From DYHD01 sp037445375 (lineage in GTDB: Bacteria > Nitrospirota > Thermodesulfovibrionia > Thermodesulfovibrionales > Dissulfurispiraceae), in NCBI GenBank assembly GCA_037445375.1, contig JBBIKS010000035.1, positions 1-24,427 of the forward strand: a stretch of DNA of 24,427 nt. Reading direction: 5' to 3'. Below the pieces are notes generated by a model. That model did no database searches. It saw nothing but the letters and a program-made list of their open reading frames with translations, and was not told the DNA's origin. Below, in pieces: positions 7,979 to 16,631 of the stretch. The number at the start of each line of letters is the position of its first letter. Position 1 is the stretch's first letter. A program made the position numbers and the translations under genes.

Positions 7979-9130
7979 TTATATTATACAAAATTTCTTA
8001 CCTTCTGTCTGCCTGATCAGACCTTTTATCTCGAGATCAAGCAATATAGCAAGCAACATGTTAGGGGCAAGTGTTAAGGTCCTTGTAATAGTATCAATAT
8101 GAACTGGACTGTTTCCTAACACACTTAAGACCTTTTTTTCGACATCACTTATTTGAACACTATCAAGAACAGTAGCTGTTTTTTTTGATAAAAGCTTTAA
8201 ACTATATCCTTCAAGACCTGTAAGGTGAGGATGTAATTCTTCTAAAATATCATCAATTCCCTGAACAAGTTTAGCCCCTTTTTTAATTAGCTCATTTGTC
8301 CCAAGAGAGCTTTTAGAAGTGATATTGCCAGGAACTGCAAAAACCTCTTTATTTTGTTCAAGGGCATAGTTAGCTGTAATTAGCGAACCGCTTTCCTTTG
8401 TCGCTTCTACAACAATCACCCCAAGTGATAAACCGCTTATAAGCCTGTTTCTTCTTGGGAAGTTCTCTTTATTCGGAGCCGTTCCCATCGGAAACTCACT
8501 TAATACGCACCCAGATTTAGATAAAGCCATGAAAAGTTCGGTGTTCTCATAGGGATACGGCCTGTCAAGTCCACAGCCAAGCACTGCAATACTTCTTCCC
8601 CCTGCCCTTAATGCGCCTTTATGCGATACTGCATCTACGCCTCTTGCCATCCCGCTGACTATCGTAATGCCATAACGAGCAAGTTCAGATGCTATTTTTT
8701 CCGCAACCTTTCTGCCATATTCTGTCATCAGCCTTGAACCAACTATTGCGACGGCATATTTATCATCAGTATGAAGAAACCCCTTAGAATAAAGAAGCAT
8801 AGGAGGGGAGTCAATCTGCCTCAAAGGTTCGGGATACTCATCGTCTTGAAAGGTTATTATTCGTATATTATGCTTTTTAACCTTCTGAATTTCTTTTTCA
8901 ACCTTGTCCCATTCATTAAATTCTACAATATTCCTTGCCTGCGATTCCCTGATATTTAAAACACCGCTAATCTCTGATAATCCGGCTTTAAAAACCATTT
9001 CAGGGGATTTAAACGCACTTAGGAGATGTTTTATAGCCGCTGGACCAATGTCCCTGACAGAGGTTAATCCGAGCCAAAATTTTATCTTTGAGGAGTCAAT
9101 ATCAAAATCAATTACAGAATTTTCTTTCAT
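7979..9130 (-). CDS. dprA: DNA-processing protein DprA (Smf)
   Basis: DprA binds incoming single-stranded DNA during transformation and loads RecA. This 383-residue protein has an N-terminal helix-hairpin-helix-like region (TSVRDIGPAAIKHLLSAF, about 23-40). The Rossmann-like core carries GSR at 131-133, SGMARGVDAVSHKGAL at 159-174, AVLGCGLDRPYP, NFPRRNRLISGLS and ESGSLITANYALEQ, all diagnostic. A C-terminal winged-helix domain (about 320-383) completes the long form. It lies 13 bases downstream of argG and precedes the small protein and topA. Presence of dprA alone does not prove natural competence. Confidence 0.96.
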   Translation of the reverse strand: MKENSVIDFDIDSSKIKFWLGLTSVRDIGPAAIKHLLSAFKSPEMVFKAGLSEISGVLNIRESQARNIVEFNEWDKVEKEIQKVKKHNIRIITFQDDEYPEPLRQIDSPPMLLYSKGFLHTDDKYAVAIVGSRLMTEYGRKVAEKIASELARYGITIVSGMARGVDAVSHKGALRAGGRSIAVLGCGLDRPYPYENTELFMALSKSGCVLSEFPMGTAPNKENFPRRNRLISGLSLGVIVVEATKESGSLITANYALEQNKEVFAVPGNITSKSSLGTNELIKKGAKLVQGIDDILEELHPHLTGLEGYSLKLLSKKTATVLDSVQISDVEKKVLSVLGNSPVHIDTITRTLTLAPNMLLAILLDLEIKGLIRQTEGKKFCII

Positions 9131-9143
9131 TTATAATTTATTA

Positions 9144-10337
9144 TCATGGATTTAATAATCTTTTTGTTTTCAATCTAAGGGCATTAAGCTTAATAAAGCC
9201 CTCGGCATCTTTTTGATTGTATATTTTTTCAGACTCAAATGTTGCTAATTGTGTGCTATAAAGAGAATTTGGAGATTTTCTACCCGTCACTATACAATTA
9301 CCTTTATACAGTTTAAGCCTTACAGTGCCATTAACATCCTTTTGAAGTGAATCAAATGCGGTCTGAAGCATCTGCCTTTCAGGGGAAAACCAGTAGCCAT
9401 AATATACAAGTTCAGAATATTTAGAGATCAAGGAGTCTCTTAGATGAAGCACTTCTCTATCAAGCGTAATTGACTCCAATGCCCTATGAGCTATATGTAA
9501 AACCGTCCCGGCAGGCGTTTCATATACTCCCCTTGATTTTATTCCGACATATCTGTTTTCTACCATATCTATCCTGCCTATGCCGTTTTCACCTGCTATG
9601 AGATTAAGCGTCTCAAATAACACTACAGGATGTAATTCCTTGTTATTGATACCAACAGGATTTCCATCTTTATAAGTTATCTCTATATAAACAGGCTTAT
9701 CAGGAGCCTTTTCAGGAGATGTCATCATTGTGAACATATCATCTGAGGGTTCTGCCCAGATATCTTCAAGCATGCCGCCTTCATAACTGATGTGGAATAT
9801 ATTACGATCAGTGCTGAAAGGTTTCTCAGCGGTCACAGGGACTGGAATTCCATGTGTCTCAGCATATTGAATGAGTGATAATCTTGAATCAAAATCCCAC
9901 TCACGCCAAGGACTGATTACCTTTATATCAGGCTTCAGGGCATAATATGTCAGCTCAAATCTCACTTGATCATTGCCCTTGCCTGTTGCTCCATGCGCTA
10001 CTGCATCTGCACCTTCCTTTATTACGATATCTATCTGTTTTTTTGCTATCAAAGGTCTTGCTATGGATGTGCCAAGCAGATAAGCCCCTTCATAAACAGC
10101 ATTAGCCCTTAGCATCGGGAATATGTATTGGGTTATGAATTCCTCCCTAACATCCTCGACATAGACCTTTGAGGCGCCAGTCGAGAGGGCTTTTTCCCTT
10201 ATTGGGTCTAATTCTTCACCCTGTCCAAGATTAGCGCAAAAGGCTATTACCTCAGCATTATAAGTTTCCTTAAGCCATTTTATTACAACAGAGGTGTCAA
10301 GACCACCAGAATATGCAAGAACAACCTTTTTTGCCAT
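9144..10337 (-). CDS. argG: Argininosuccinate synthase
   Basis: ATP-dependent ligation of citrulline and aspartate to argininosuccinate, the penultimate step of arginine synthesis. The N-terminal PP-loop AYSGGLDTSV is at about 8-17, followed by EVIAFCANLGQGEE, GTSIARPLIAK, HGATGKGNDQVRFE and SPWREWDF. The C-terminal region YYGYWFSPERQMLQTAFD is also characteristic. At 397 residues it is full length. A strong GCAGGAGG lies 5 bases before the ATG. It is first in the long minus-strand run ending at coaBC. The companion argD and argF are 12 kb away, and argH is not in the window. Confidence 0.97.
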   Translation of the reverse strand: MAKKVVLAYSGGLDTSVVIKWLKETYNAEVIAFCANLGQGEELDPIREKALSTGASKVYVEDVREEFITQYIFPMLRANAVYEGAYLLGTSIARPLIAKKQIDIVIKEGADAVAHGATGKGNDQVRFELTYYALKPDIKVISPWREWDFDSRLSLIQYAETHGIPVPVTAEKPFSTDRNIFHISYEGGMLEDIWAEPSDDMFTMMTSPEKAPDKPVYIEITYKDGNPVGINNKELHPVVLFETLNLIAGENGIGRIDMVENRYVGIKSRGVYETPAGTVLHIAHRALESITLDREVLHLRDSLISKYSELVYYGYWFSPERQMLQTAFDSLQKDVNGTVRLKLYKGNCIVTGRKSPNSLYSTQLATFESEKIYNQKDAEGFIKLNALRLKTKRLLNP

Positions 10338-10528
10338 TTATGCCTCCTGCAAGTTTATTAATTTTATAAAACCTAAATTGGGCGATATATTCAGACATAT
10401 TACCAGAAAAGATTAATGGATTCCTGTCTGACTTGCCGACTCAAGCGTAGGCTGGGATTTTAAAGGCTTTCTCATTCTGCCTTAATCGCAAAATAAAGGT
10501 AAAAACATATTATAGAGCCATAATTATT
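10338..10528. other. Intergenic leader between rnj and argG
   Basis: A 191-base gap upstream of argG that must hold its promoter unless argG is read through from rnj. A 6-base inverted repeat (CAGACA at 10392-10397, TGTCTG at 10425-10430) could form a long-looped hairpin. An AT-rich TTTTATAAAATT lies near 10360 on the minus strand as a weak -10 candidate. No convincing ARG box, riboswitch or intrinsic terminator was found by eye. Confidence 0.35.
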
Positions 10529-12196
10529 CTATACTTCCATGATTACAGGTATTATCATCGGTCTTCTGTCCATAGTATCCCTGAGGTATTTCTTGAGAGC
10601 CGAACGCAATTTTGCTTGAATAACAGATGTGTCTGAGATGATATTGTCTTCGATGCTGGATAATGTTTTCGCCATCAATGTCCTGACTTCATTTATTATG
10701 TCTTGGGAGGCGTCTTCGAATATGAACCCTCTGGAGATAATCTCAGGACCTGATATTATTTTTTTTGTCAGTTTCTCAATTCCAACGAGGATGATTACTA
10801 CCCCGTCATGAGCAAGTCTTCTTCTATCTCTTAAAACGAAATCCTCTACCCCTCCACCACCTTTTCCATCAATAAATATCCTGCCTGACTGTATCTTGCC
10901 ATTCTTGCCTATACCCGATTCGGTTATCTCCAATATCTCGCCGTTTTCCAATATAAATATGTTTTCATCAGGGATGTTTGATTTCTTTGCAAGGTTTGCA
11001 TGGTATTTCAAGAACCTGTATTCACCGTGAATGGGCATGAAATATTTGGGCTTGACCATATTCATCATAAGCTTCAATTCCTCTTTAGATGCGTGCCCTG
11101 AGACATGAATATCCGAGACCTTTTCGTATTTTACATCAGCGCCCCTTCTCATCAGATGGTTAATAATCCTTCCAATAGCGCGCTCATTTCCGGGAATTAT
11201 TCGTGCAGATAAAATTACAATATCGCCTTCTTTAATCTTGATATGCGGATGTTCATTCATCGCGATTCTCGACATAACGCTCATAGGTTCACCCTGACTG
11301 CCTGTGACAATTATCACGATCTCATGGTCTTGAATCTTCTTCAGGTCTTCCAATTTTATCCATGTATTTTCAGGAATACGCAGATAGCCAAGGTCTAATG
11401 CTATCTGGGCATTTGAGACAATGCCCCTTCCGCACATGATAACCTTTCTGCCGTATTGAACTGCCACATCAATTGCCTGCTGAATCCTGTGAATATTAGA
11501 AGCAAATGTTGCTATTATGATTCTTCCCTTTGTTTTAGAGAAGATGTCTTCAAAGGCTCTCCTTACCTCTTTTTCAGAAAAGGTAAAACCTCCTTTTTCG
11601 GCATTTGTGCTGTCAGAGAGCAAAAGAAGTGTTCCTCTTTCTCCATATTCTGAAAACTTTTGGAGATCCATAAGTTCGCCATCAACAGGGGTAGGGTCTA
11701 ACTTGAAATCGCCTGTGTGGACTATTAAGCCGCGCGGGGTTTTTATACCAAGTCCGACGCCGTCAACTATACTGTGAGTAACCCTTAAAAATTCTATTTC
11801 AAAGCAACCAACCTTTATGCTTTCTCTTGGCTTAACCCTTAGTAGAGGGATATCACTAATATCATGTTCTTTCAATTTCTCCTTGATAAGGGCAATCGTA
11901 AGGGATGTTGCAAAGATAGGGGCATTTATCTCTTTTAGCAAGAAAGGCAGAGCGCCTGTATGGTCTTCATGTCCGTGGGTGAGGAATATCCCCCTGACCT
12001 TTTCTCTGTTTTCTATAATGTATGAAAAATCAGGTATCACATAATCAACACCAAGCATATCTTCTTCAGGAAACATAAGCCCTGCATCAACAATTATAAG
12101 GTCATCTGCATATTGAAAAACGGTCATGTTCAGCCCTATCTCTTCCACCCCGCCTAATGGAATAACCAATAGTGATTCTTGTTGTTCGACCTGCAT
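10529..12196 (-). CDS. rnj: Ribonuclease J
   Basis: A metallo-beta-lactamase/beta-CASP ribonuclease with 5'-exo and endonuclease activity in RNA decay and processing. GGVEEIGLN at 15-23 begins the catalytic core; THGHEDHTG at 73-81 supplies the zinc-binding HxHxDH residues. Later come GDFKLDPTP, SDSTNAEKGGFT, IIATFASNIHRIQQ, GSQGEPMS and PIHGEYRFL. HVSGHASKEELKLM is the beta-CASP motif. At 555 residues it includes the C-terminal RNase J domain. A GGAG sequence lies about 11 bases before the ATG. Only one rnj is seen here; a second paralogue elsewhere cannot be excluded. Confidence 0.95.
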   Translation of the reverse strand: MQVEQQESLLVIPLGGVEEIGLNMTVFQYADDLIIVDAGLMFPEEDMLGVDYVIPDFSYIIENREKVRGIFLTHGHEDHTGALPFLLKEINAPIFATSLTIALIKEKLKEHDISDIPLLRVKPRESIKVGCFEIEFLRVTHSIVDGVGLGIKTPRGLIVHTGDFKLDPTPVDGELMDLQKFSEYGERGTLLLLSDSTNAEKGGFTFSEKEVRRAFEDIFSKTKGRIIIATFASNIHRIQQAIDVAVQYGRKVIMCGRGIVSNAQIALDLGYLRIPENTWIKLEDLKKIQDHEIVIIVTGSQGEPMSVMSRIAMNEHPHIKIKEGDIVILSARIIPGNERAIGRIINHLMRRGADVKYEKVSDIHVSGHASKEELKLMMNMVKPKYFMPIHGEYRFLKYHANLAKKSNIPDENIFILENGEILEITESGIGKNGKIQSGRIFIDGKGGGGVEDFVLRDRRRLAHDGVVIILVGIEKLTKKIISGPEIISRGFIFEDASQDIINEVRTLMAKTLSSIEDNIISDTSVIQAKLRSALKKYLRDTMDRRPMIIPVIMEV

Positions 12197-12373
12197 TTTT
12201 AATCTCCGCTCAATTTAAATATGCTTACTTTTTTTGATAAAAAACAAAGGGCAATTTTTTATATGCTGGTTATCCGCTGTCACTATCATCAGCATAATAC
12301 TATAGCATAGTCAATAAATTCCTCTTTTCTACTGCTGCTTATATAGCCACCTAAACTGCTCTATAAATAGGCA

Positions 12374-12566
12374 TTATTTAGGGGAAGGAATGCCAAGTTG
12401 CCTGCAAATCTTGATAGCAAGCAAATCAGCAATTTCGTTGTGCTGCGATATAGTGGTTGATTTGCTGTTATCAGCAAGATTTATATAACGACTGCGCTTT
12501 GCTCTTTCACGCAAGAGTGCGCATCCTCAGCGCTCAAGATGCCTGATAAGCGCCTTTCTTTATCAT
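12374..12566 (-). pseudogene. Broken HicA toxin gene
   Basis: Downstream of hicB an ATG at 12566 opens MIKK, then the HicA-like frame continues only after a one-base shift: ALIRHLER, an in-frame TGA at about 12527-12529, GCALLRERAKRSRYIN, and a well conserved tail SQHNEIADLLAIKICRQL, ending TAA at 12374. The tail and size match HicA double-stranded-RNA-binding-fold toxins. Besides the frameshift and stop, the Gly and catalytic His expected in the LREG..H segment are replaced (RERAKRSRY). So the toxin appears dead by three independent lesions. The ATG is 4 bases after the hicB stop, the classic hicB-hicA spacing. Confidence 0.7.
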
Positions 12567-12570
12567 ATCT

Positions 12571-12762
12571 CTATTCTTCTAAGACAACCTCTCTTTTGGG
12601 CACCAGAAACAAATCCACCGGTTTTTGCATTTCTGAAATTGCATCGAACAAATTTTCTTTTGCTCCTTCAATAGTTTTGCCTTGCGTCATAGCACCCGGA
12701 ATATCATCAGTCCATGCTACCCACCACTGTCTATATTTGACAAAGGTTGCATTAACTTTCAC
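12571..12762 (-). CDS. hicB: HicB-family antitoxin
   Basis: A 63-residue protein with the HicB/UPF0150 N-terminal fold: NATFVKYRQWWVAWTDDIPG, then AMTQGKTIEGAKENLFDAI. HicB binds and neutralises the HicA mRNA interferase and often represses the operon. It starts at GTG (12760-12762); no strong ribosome binding site is seen. There is no C-terminal DNA-binding extension, so it is a minimal form. The partner hicA immediately downstream is disrupted, so this antitoxin may be an orphan or may neutralise a related toxin elsewhere. Confidence 0.8.
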   Translation of the reverse strand: MKVNATFVKYRQWWVAWTDDIPGAMTQGKTIEGAKENLFDAISEMQKPVDLFLVPKREVVLEE

Positions 12763-13113
12763 GGAGCTTATCCCGGTTGTCTTAATAATTATCCTCTTTT
12801 ATAGCCTATTTCTGCCCCATATGTTTCCGAACTTATTCATTTTTGAATTGACCCAATATTGTTCGGTATGATAATTGCTTATTATTATAACTTATTATAA
12901 AATAATAGCATATTAATTACAGAATAAAGCATGGCTTCTCTTTAAAGCAAGCGTTTTGCTTATAGAATCTTGCATAAAATATTAGAGGAAAAACGCCAAT
13001 ATGTTTATTCTTCGCAAGTTTCAAGCTTAAAAATCATTGTAAGGTAGGGAAAATCAAGAAAAGACAATAACAATACCTTAGCGTTACAAAGGACAATTAG
13101 CCCCTCTCAACAC

Positions 13114-13221
13114 TTAGTAGTCACATTTTTTGCTATCGGCATTGCTCTCAATAAAATCTTTGATCGCATAATCACCAAAACAATTTTTACACACATAATT
13201 GTCAGGGACATCATGATGCAT
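13114..13221 (-). pseudogene. Fragment resembling the N-terminal HEPN domain of RES-type proteins
   Basis: The minus-strand reading from ATG at 13221 gives MHHDVPDN, NYVCKNCFGDYAIKDF, IESNADSKKCDY and then a stop at 13114 (35 residues). The pattern of a Cys-x2-Cys pair, 'F.D..IK.FI..N', and a final Cys just before the stop resembles the HEPN/RES N-terminal domain found before RES (NAD-degrading toxin) domains. The expected next Cys is missing because the frame ends, and no RES domain follows in any frame I checked. Upstream the same frame stays open for about 16 codons without an obvious start. I take it as a remnant, but an independent small Cys protein is possible. Confidence 0.45.
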
Positions 13222-13332
13222 GTTATCTGTTATTTTGTCGATATGAAAAGGCACGACATTCCCATACAAATATAGATATTGCCGTTATTGTCTTTGTTAT
13301 AATTTCTATCACTTAACATATAACTCGTAATT

Positions 13333-13486
13333 CCCTGTAGCTTGCTACAGGGTTTCCTTATACTTCCCTCCCCCTTGATGGGGGAGGGCGAGGGTGGGGG
13401 TGACAAGAAACTATTTTCACCCTCCCCTTTGTCCCCTCCCATCAAGGGAGGGGAGATTTTAGGATACCCCGCAGCTTGCTGCGGGG
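13333..13486. repeat. Nested foldback of four GC-rich hairpins
   Basis: Outer hairpins: 13333-13352 (9-base stem CCCTGTAGC, TT loop) and 13467-13486 (9-base stem CCCCGCAGC, TT loop). Both share the core AGCTTGCT. Inner hairpins: 13366-13388 (stem CCCTCCCCC, loop TTGAT) and 13433-13453 (stem CCCCTCCC, loop ATCAA). The inner pair also forms one larger imperfect inverted repeat: arms about 13364-13403 and 13417-13455 around a 13-base centre. This architecture suggests a REP- or MITE-like composite. It contrasts sharply with the AT-rich flanks and lies just upstream of the DUF2207 gene. Confidence 0.75.
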
Positions 13487-13534
13487 AGGTTCACTATAGT
13501 ATGTCAAACAATATGCAATATAATGGGGGGCACT

Positions 13535-15307
13535 GTGAAAAGCATTAAATTCTCAATTCTATTTTTTATTGCTTTCTTTATAATCGCATCAAGTGTATAT
13601 GGCAAAGATATTACACTCAATACATTTCATGTCGATATTAAAATCTATGAAGACTCTAAGATAATTGTAAAAGAGATTATAGAAGTAGAGTTTCTTATGC
13701 CAAGACGTGGAATCTTCAGAGATATACCATATATTTACAGGGATGACCTTGGCAAAAGGATTAAGACCCCTTTAAAGGTTATAAATGTAGAAGATGAAAA
13801 AGGGAAACAATGGGAATACAAGACATCAAAGCAAGGCGGGATTGTCTCTATACGAATAGGTAACCCCAATAGCTATCTGACAGGTAAACAGACCTATGTA
13901 ATAACCTATCTTGTTGATAATGCTATTTTGTTCTTACCTGACCGTGATGAACTCTATTGGAATATTACAGGCAACGGCTGGGATGCGACCATAAAAAATG
14001 TAAGCGCCACGGTTACACTTCCATCTGCTAAGGAGATTAAAAATAAGTGGGCATCTTGCTATACAGGGGTTTTAGGTGACAAGGAATCGAAATGCAGCTT
14101 TAAGATTGCAGGAGATTCCATTGAATTCAAATCGAGGGATCTCAACCATTATGAAGGCTTAACTATAGCCTATGGATGGGATAAAGGGCTTATTAAAAAA
14201 CCAGATAGCTATAATAGGCTGATATGGGAATTAAAGGATAATTGGATATTTTCCCTGCCTCTATTATCTTTCTTGTTTATGTTTTTACTCTGGTATTTTG
14301 ACGGAAGAGATCCTAAAGTCAGGGAGTCTGTGGCTGTTCAGTATGAGCCGCCGATTTATATGAGTAATACATTAACCCCTGCTGAAATAGGGGTATTGAT
14401 AGATGAGAGGCTCGATATGAGGGATATTACCGCCTCTATCATCGGACTTGCTGTTAAGGGCTTTATAAAGATAGAGGAGAAAGAACTCTTTGCATTAGAT
14501 GAAACTAATGAAATCATCAATAATGTATTGAAGTTCGCCAAAAAATTGAGCCTGTTCGATAGTATTGATTATTTACTAAAAAAAATTAAAGAGCCTGATG
14601 AATCTCTTTCGGAGTTTGAGCATAAAATCATGCGAGCCCTTTTTGAGTCAGGCAGGACTATCTCTATATCAGAGCTAAAAAATAAATTTTATAAAAATAT
14701 ACCTGATTTGAACAAAATAATTCATAGATGTCTTGTGTCAAAAAATTATTTCAAGAGCAGCCCTGATATGATTAGAAGATCTTATACAATTGCTGGTTTT
14801 ATCATCTCAGTATTAGGGCTTATTCTGGGCATACTTGTATCTGAAAGCATAGGCGGAAGGGCTATACTCGCCGGTATTCTTACGGGAGTTCCTCTGTTTG
14901 GCTTTGCGAGATTTATGCCTGTAAAGACTATCTCCGGCGCAAGGGCATTGATTGATGTGAAGGGTTTTGAAGAGTTCCTGAGCAGGGCAGAGAAAGACAG
15001 ATTAGAAAGAATGAAGGATGAGAATCTCTTTGAAAAATATCTACCTTATGCAATTGCACTCAATGTAGTTGATAGATGGGCAAGTTCATTTGAAGGAATA
15101 TACCAGAAGCCACCTGAGTGGTATTCATCGCCAAGAGGATTCGGGGCATTTAGCACAAACAATTTCGCTTCAAGAATAGATGGGGCTATGTCAAAAATGA
15201 GCGCTGCTATGGCTTCCGCACCGAGAAGCAGCGGCAGCGGCGGTGCCTCGGGTGGAGGTGGTTCTTCAGGAGGAGGCTTCGGAGGGGGAGGCGGAAGAAG
15301 CTGGTAG
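13535..15307 (+). CDS. DUF2207 membrane protein with Gly/Ser-rich tail
   Basis: A predicted secreted/membrane-anchored protein of the DUF2207 family, function unknown. I favour the GTG at 13535: GGGGGG 4 bases upstream can act as a ribosome binding site and the N-terminus becomes a clean signal peptide (MKSIKFSILFFIAFFIIASS, then VYGKD). The ATG at 13523 would add four residues. The extracytoplasmic part (about residues 25-230) has EVEFLMPRRGIFRDIPYIYR and the NITGNGWD motif typical of the family. One membrane segment follows near 245 (FSLPLLSFLFMFLLWYF), then a cytoplasmic stretch with helical and winged-helix-like character, then a hydrophobic hairpin at about 420-465. The C-terminus is a Gly/Ser repeat ending GGGGGRSW, usual for the family. 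Confidence 0.85.
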   Translation: MKSIKFSILFFIAFFIIASSVYGKDITLNTFHVDIKIYEDSKIIVKEIIEVEFLMPRRGIFRDIPYIYRDDLGKRIKTPLKVINVEDEKGKQWEYKTSKQGGIVSIRIGNPNSYLTGKQTYVITYLVDNAILFLPDRDELYWNITGNGWDATIKNVSATVTLPSAKEIKNKWASCYTGVLGDKESKCSFKIAGDSIEFKSRDLNHYEGLTIAYGWDKGLIKKPDSYNRLIWELKDNWIFSLPLLSFLFMFLLWYFDGRDPKVRESVAVQYEPPIYMSNTLTPAEIGVLIDERLDMRDITASIIGLAVKGFIKIEEKELFALDETNEIINNVLKFAKKLSLFDSIDYLLKKIKEPDESLSEFEHKIMRALFESGRTISISELKNKFYKNIPDLNKIIHRCLVSKNYFKSSPDMIRRSYTIAGFIISVLGLILGILVSESIGGRAILAGILTGVPLFGFARFMPVKTISGARALIDVKGFEEFLSRAEKDRLERMKDENLFEKYLPYAIALNVVDRWASSFEGIYQKPPEWYSSPRGFGAFSTNNFASRIDGAMSKMSAAMASAPRSSGSGGASGGGGSSGGGFGGGGGRSW

Positions 15308-15345
15308 GGTGAGTTCAAATTTTGCATAATATTTTGCATTGTTTT

Positions 15346-15365
15346 GAGGCTTTTGCAAAAGGCTC
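15346..15365 (+). terminator. Possible terminator after the DUF2207 gene
   Basis: GAGGCTTTTGCAAAAGGCTC folds into a stem of 8 pairs with one G-G mismatch and a GC turn, followed by TATTATTT. It lies 39 bases after the stop codon and 62 before aspB. The downstream T-run is weak, so termination may be partial. Confidence 0.4.
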
Positions 15366-15427
15366 TATTATTTAGATTGAAAAATGTTATATATTAATAG
15401 CCAACATTTAATCTGGAGGATTTATAA

Positions 15428-16621
15428 ATGATTTCGCAAAGAGCTAAGAAAATCAAACCTTCACCCACCCTTGCTATGGATGTTAAGGCTAAAGAAATGA
15501 TGTCGCAAGGAATTGACATTGTCAATTTTGGAGTTGGGGAGCCTGATTATGACACTCCTGAGTATATTAAAGATGCAGCAATAAAGGCGCTAAAAGAAGG
15601 ATTTACAAAATATACCCCAGTCGGGGGAATCGTTGAACTGAAAGATGCCGTAATTCAAAAATTTGAATCAGATAATAATCTTAAATATACAAGAGAAGAT
15701 GTCTTGGTCTCATGTGGAGCCAAGCATAGCCTTTATAATATTGCCCAGGCGCTTTACAACGAAGGCGATGAAGTTCTCATACCATCTCCTTACTGGGTCT
15801 CATATCCTGACCAGGTTTTTTTGAATGATGCTGTTGCAGTGTATGTCGAGACTCAAGAGAAAGATAATTTTATATTGAATCCTGACGCACTTAAATCAAA
15901 AATAAACAAAAAAACCCGCGCCCTAATATTGAACTCTCCTTCAAATCCAACTGGTCTTACTTATGATAAAAAAACACTCGAGGCTATTGCTGATATAGCG
16001 GTGAAATATAATATATACATTATCTCTGATGAGATTTATGAGAAACTTGTTTATGATGGGGTAGAATATATAAGCATAGCTTCCCTCGGCGCTGAAATTA
16101 AGGATAGGACAATTGTTGTCAATGGGCTCTCAAAGTCACACGCAATGACAGGCTGGCGAATAGGCTTTGCGGCAGGACCAATGGATATTATAAAGGCTAT
16201 GACAAATATACAGAGCCAGTCCACATCAAATCCCACATCCATAGCCCAGAAGGCGGCATTGGCTGCCCTTACAGGAAGCCAAAATTTCATACTGACTATG
16301 CGGGAGGAATTTGACAGAAGAAGGATATTTCTTTTTAACAGGCTTAATTCAATAGAGGGCGTAAGCTGCCTAAAACCAACTGGAGCTTTTTATGCATTTC
16401 CTAATGTCTCTAAGCTGTATGGAAGAAAGACTCCCAACGGGAAAGTGATAAATTCCTCTATGGATTTTGCTGTATATCTTTTAGAATCAGCGAATGTAGC
16501 GTTGGTTCACGGTGGCGCTTTTGGGAGCGATGCACATATCAGGATTTCCTATGCCACATCAATGGAAAATATTAAGAAAGGGGTTGACAGAATAGAAGAA
16601 GCGGTCTCAAAGCTTTCATAG
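15428..16621 (+). CDS. aspB: Class I aspartate/aromatic aminotransferase
   Basis: A PLP-dependent fold-type I aminotransferase that most likely interconverts aspartate and oxaloacetate using 2-oxoglutarate, with possible activity on other amino acids. VNFGVGEPDYDTP at about 32-44 and YTPVGGI are the N-terminal substrate-domain motifs. NSPSNPTG at 169-176, ISDEIYEKLVY and GLSKSHAMTGWRIG follow, with the PLP-binding Lys at 236. The Arg that holds the substrate carboxylate lies near the end (AHIRISYA). At 397 residues it is complete. A strong GGAGGA seven bases before the ATG fixes the start. It is convergent with the GT9 gene across a repeat element. The symbol is by family; the exact substrate is not provable. 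Confidence 0.85.
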   Translation: MISQRAKKIKPSPTLAMDVKAKEMMSQGIDIVNFGVGEPDYDTPEYIKDAAIKALKEGFTKYTPVGGIVELKDAVIQKFESDNNLKYTREDVLVSCGAKHSLYNIAQALYNEGDEVLIPSPYWVSYPDQVFLNDAVAVYVETQEKDNFILNPDALKSKINKKTRALILNSPSNPTGLTYDKKTLEAIADIAVKYNIYIISDEIYEKLVYDGVEYISIASLGAEIKDRTIVVNGLSKSHAMTGWRIGFAAGPMDIIKAMTNIQSQSTSNPTSIAQKAALAALTGSQNFILTMREEFDRRRIFLFNRLNSIEGVSCLKPTGAFYAFPNVSKLYGRKTPNGKVINSSMDFAVYLLESANVALVHGGAFGSDAHIRISYATSMENIKKGVDRIEEAVSKLS

Positions 16622-16631
16622 CAATTTAGCT

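Larger units (their letters stand above)
12763..13522. other. Long AT-rich accessory gap with gene remains and palindromes
   Basis: About 760 bases without an intact gene between divergent hicB and the DUF2207 gene. It contains a short protein remnant at 13114-13221 and a nested foldback at 13333-13486, described separately. The part 12780-13110 is strongly AT-rich, with TATAAT-like sequences near 12885 that could serve hicB, but no -35 partner is clear. I see no RNA gene in it. The open frames across the GC-rich palindromes are repeat artefacts. Confidence 0.5.

Noticed and set aside
10338..10528. A riboswitch or arginine operator upstream of argG
   Set aside because: Only a 6-base inverted repeat and AT-rich sequence were found; no known aptamer core or convincing ARG box.
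12527..12529. The TGA inside hicA as a selenocysteine or recoding site
   Set aside because: There is also a frameshift at the gene start and loss of the key His region, so decay is simpler; no selenocysteine element is recognised.
12539..12871. A 110-codon plus-strand frame over hicB
   Set aside because: It is antisense to hicB, which has a clear family match, and shows no protein features of its own.
13230..13548. Short open frames on both strands across 13230-13548
   Set aside because: They translate the GC-rich palindromes (proline/glycine-rich low-complexity) and have no real protein signature.
15366..15427. A sigma-70 promoter for aspB
   Set aside because: TTGAAA and TATATT are present but only 7 bases apart; no correctly spaced pair was seen.
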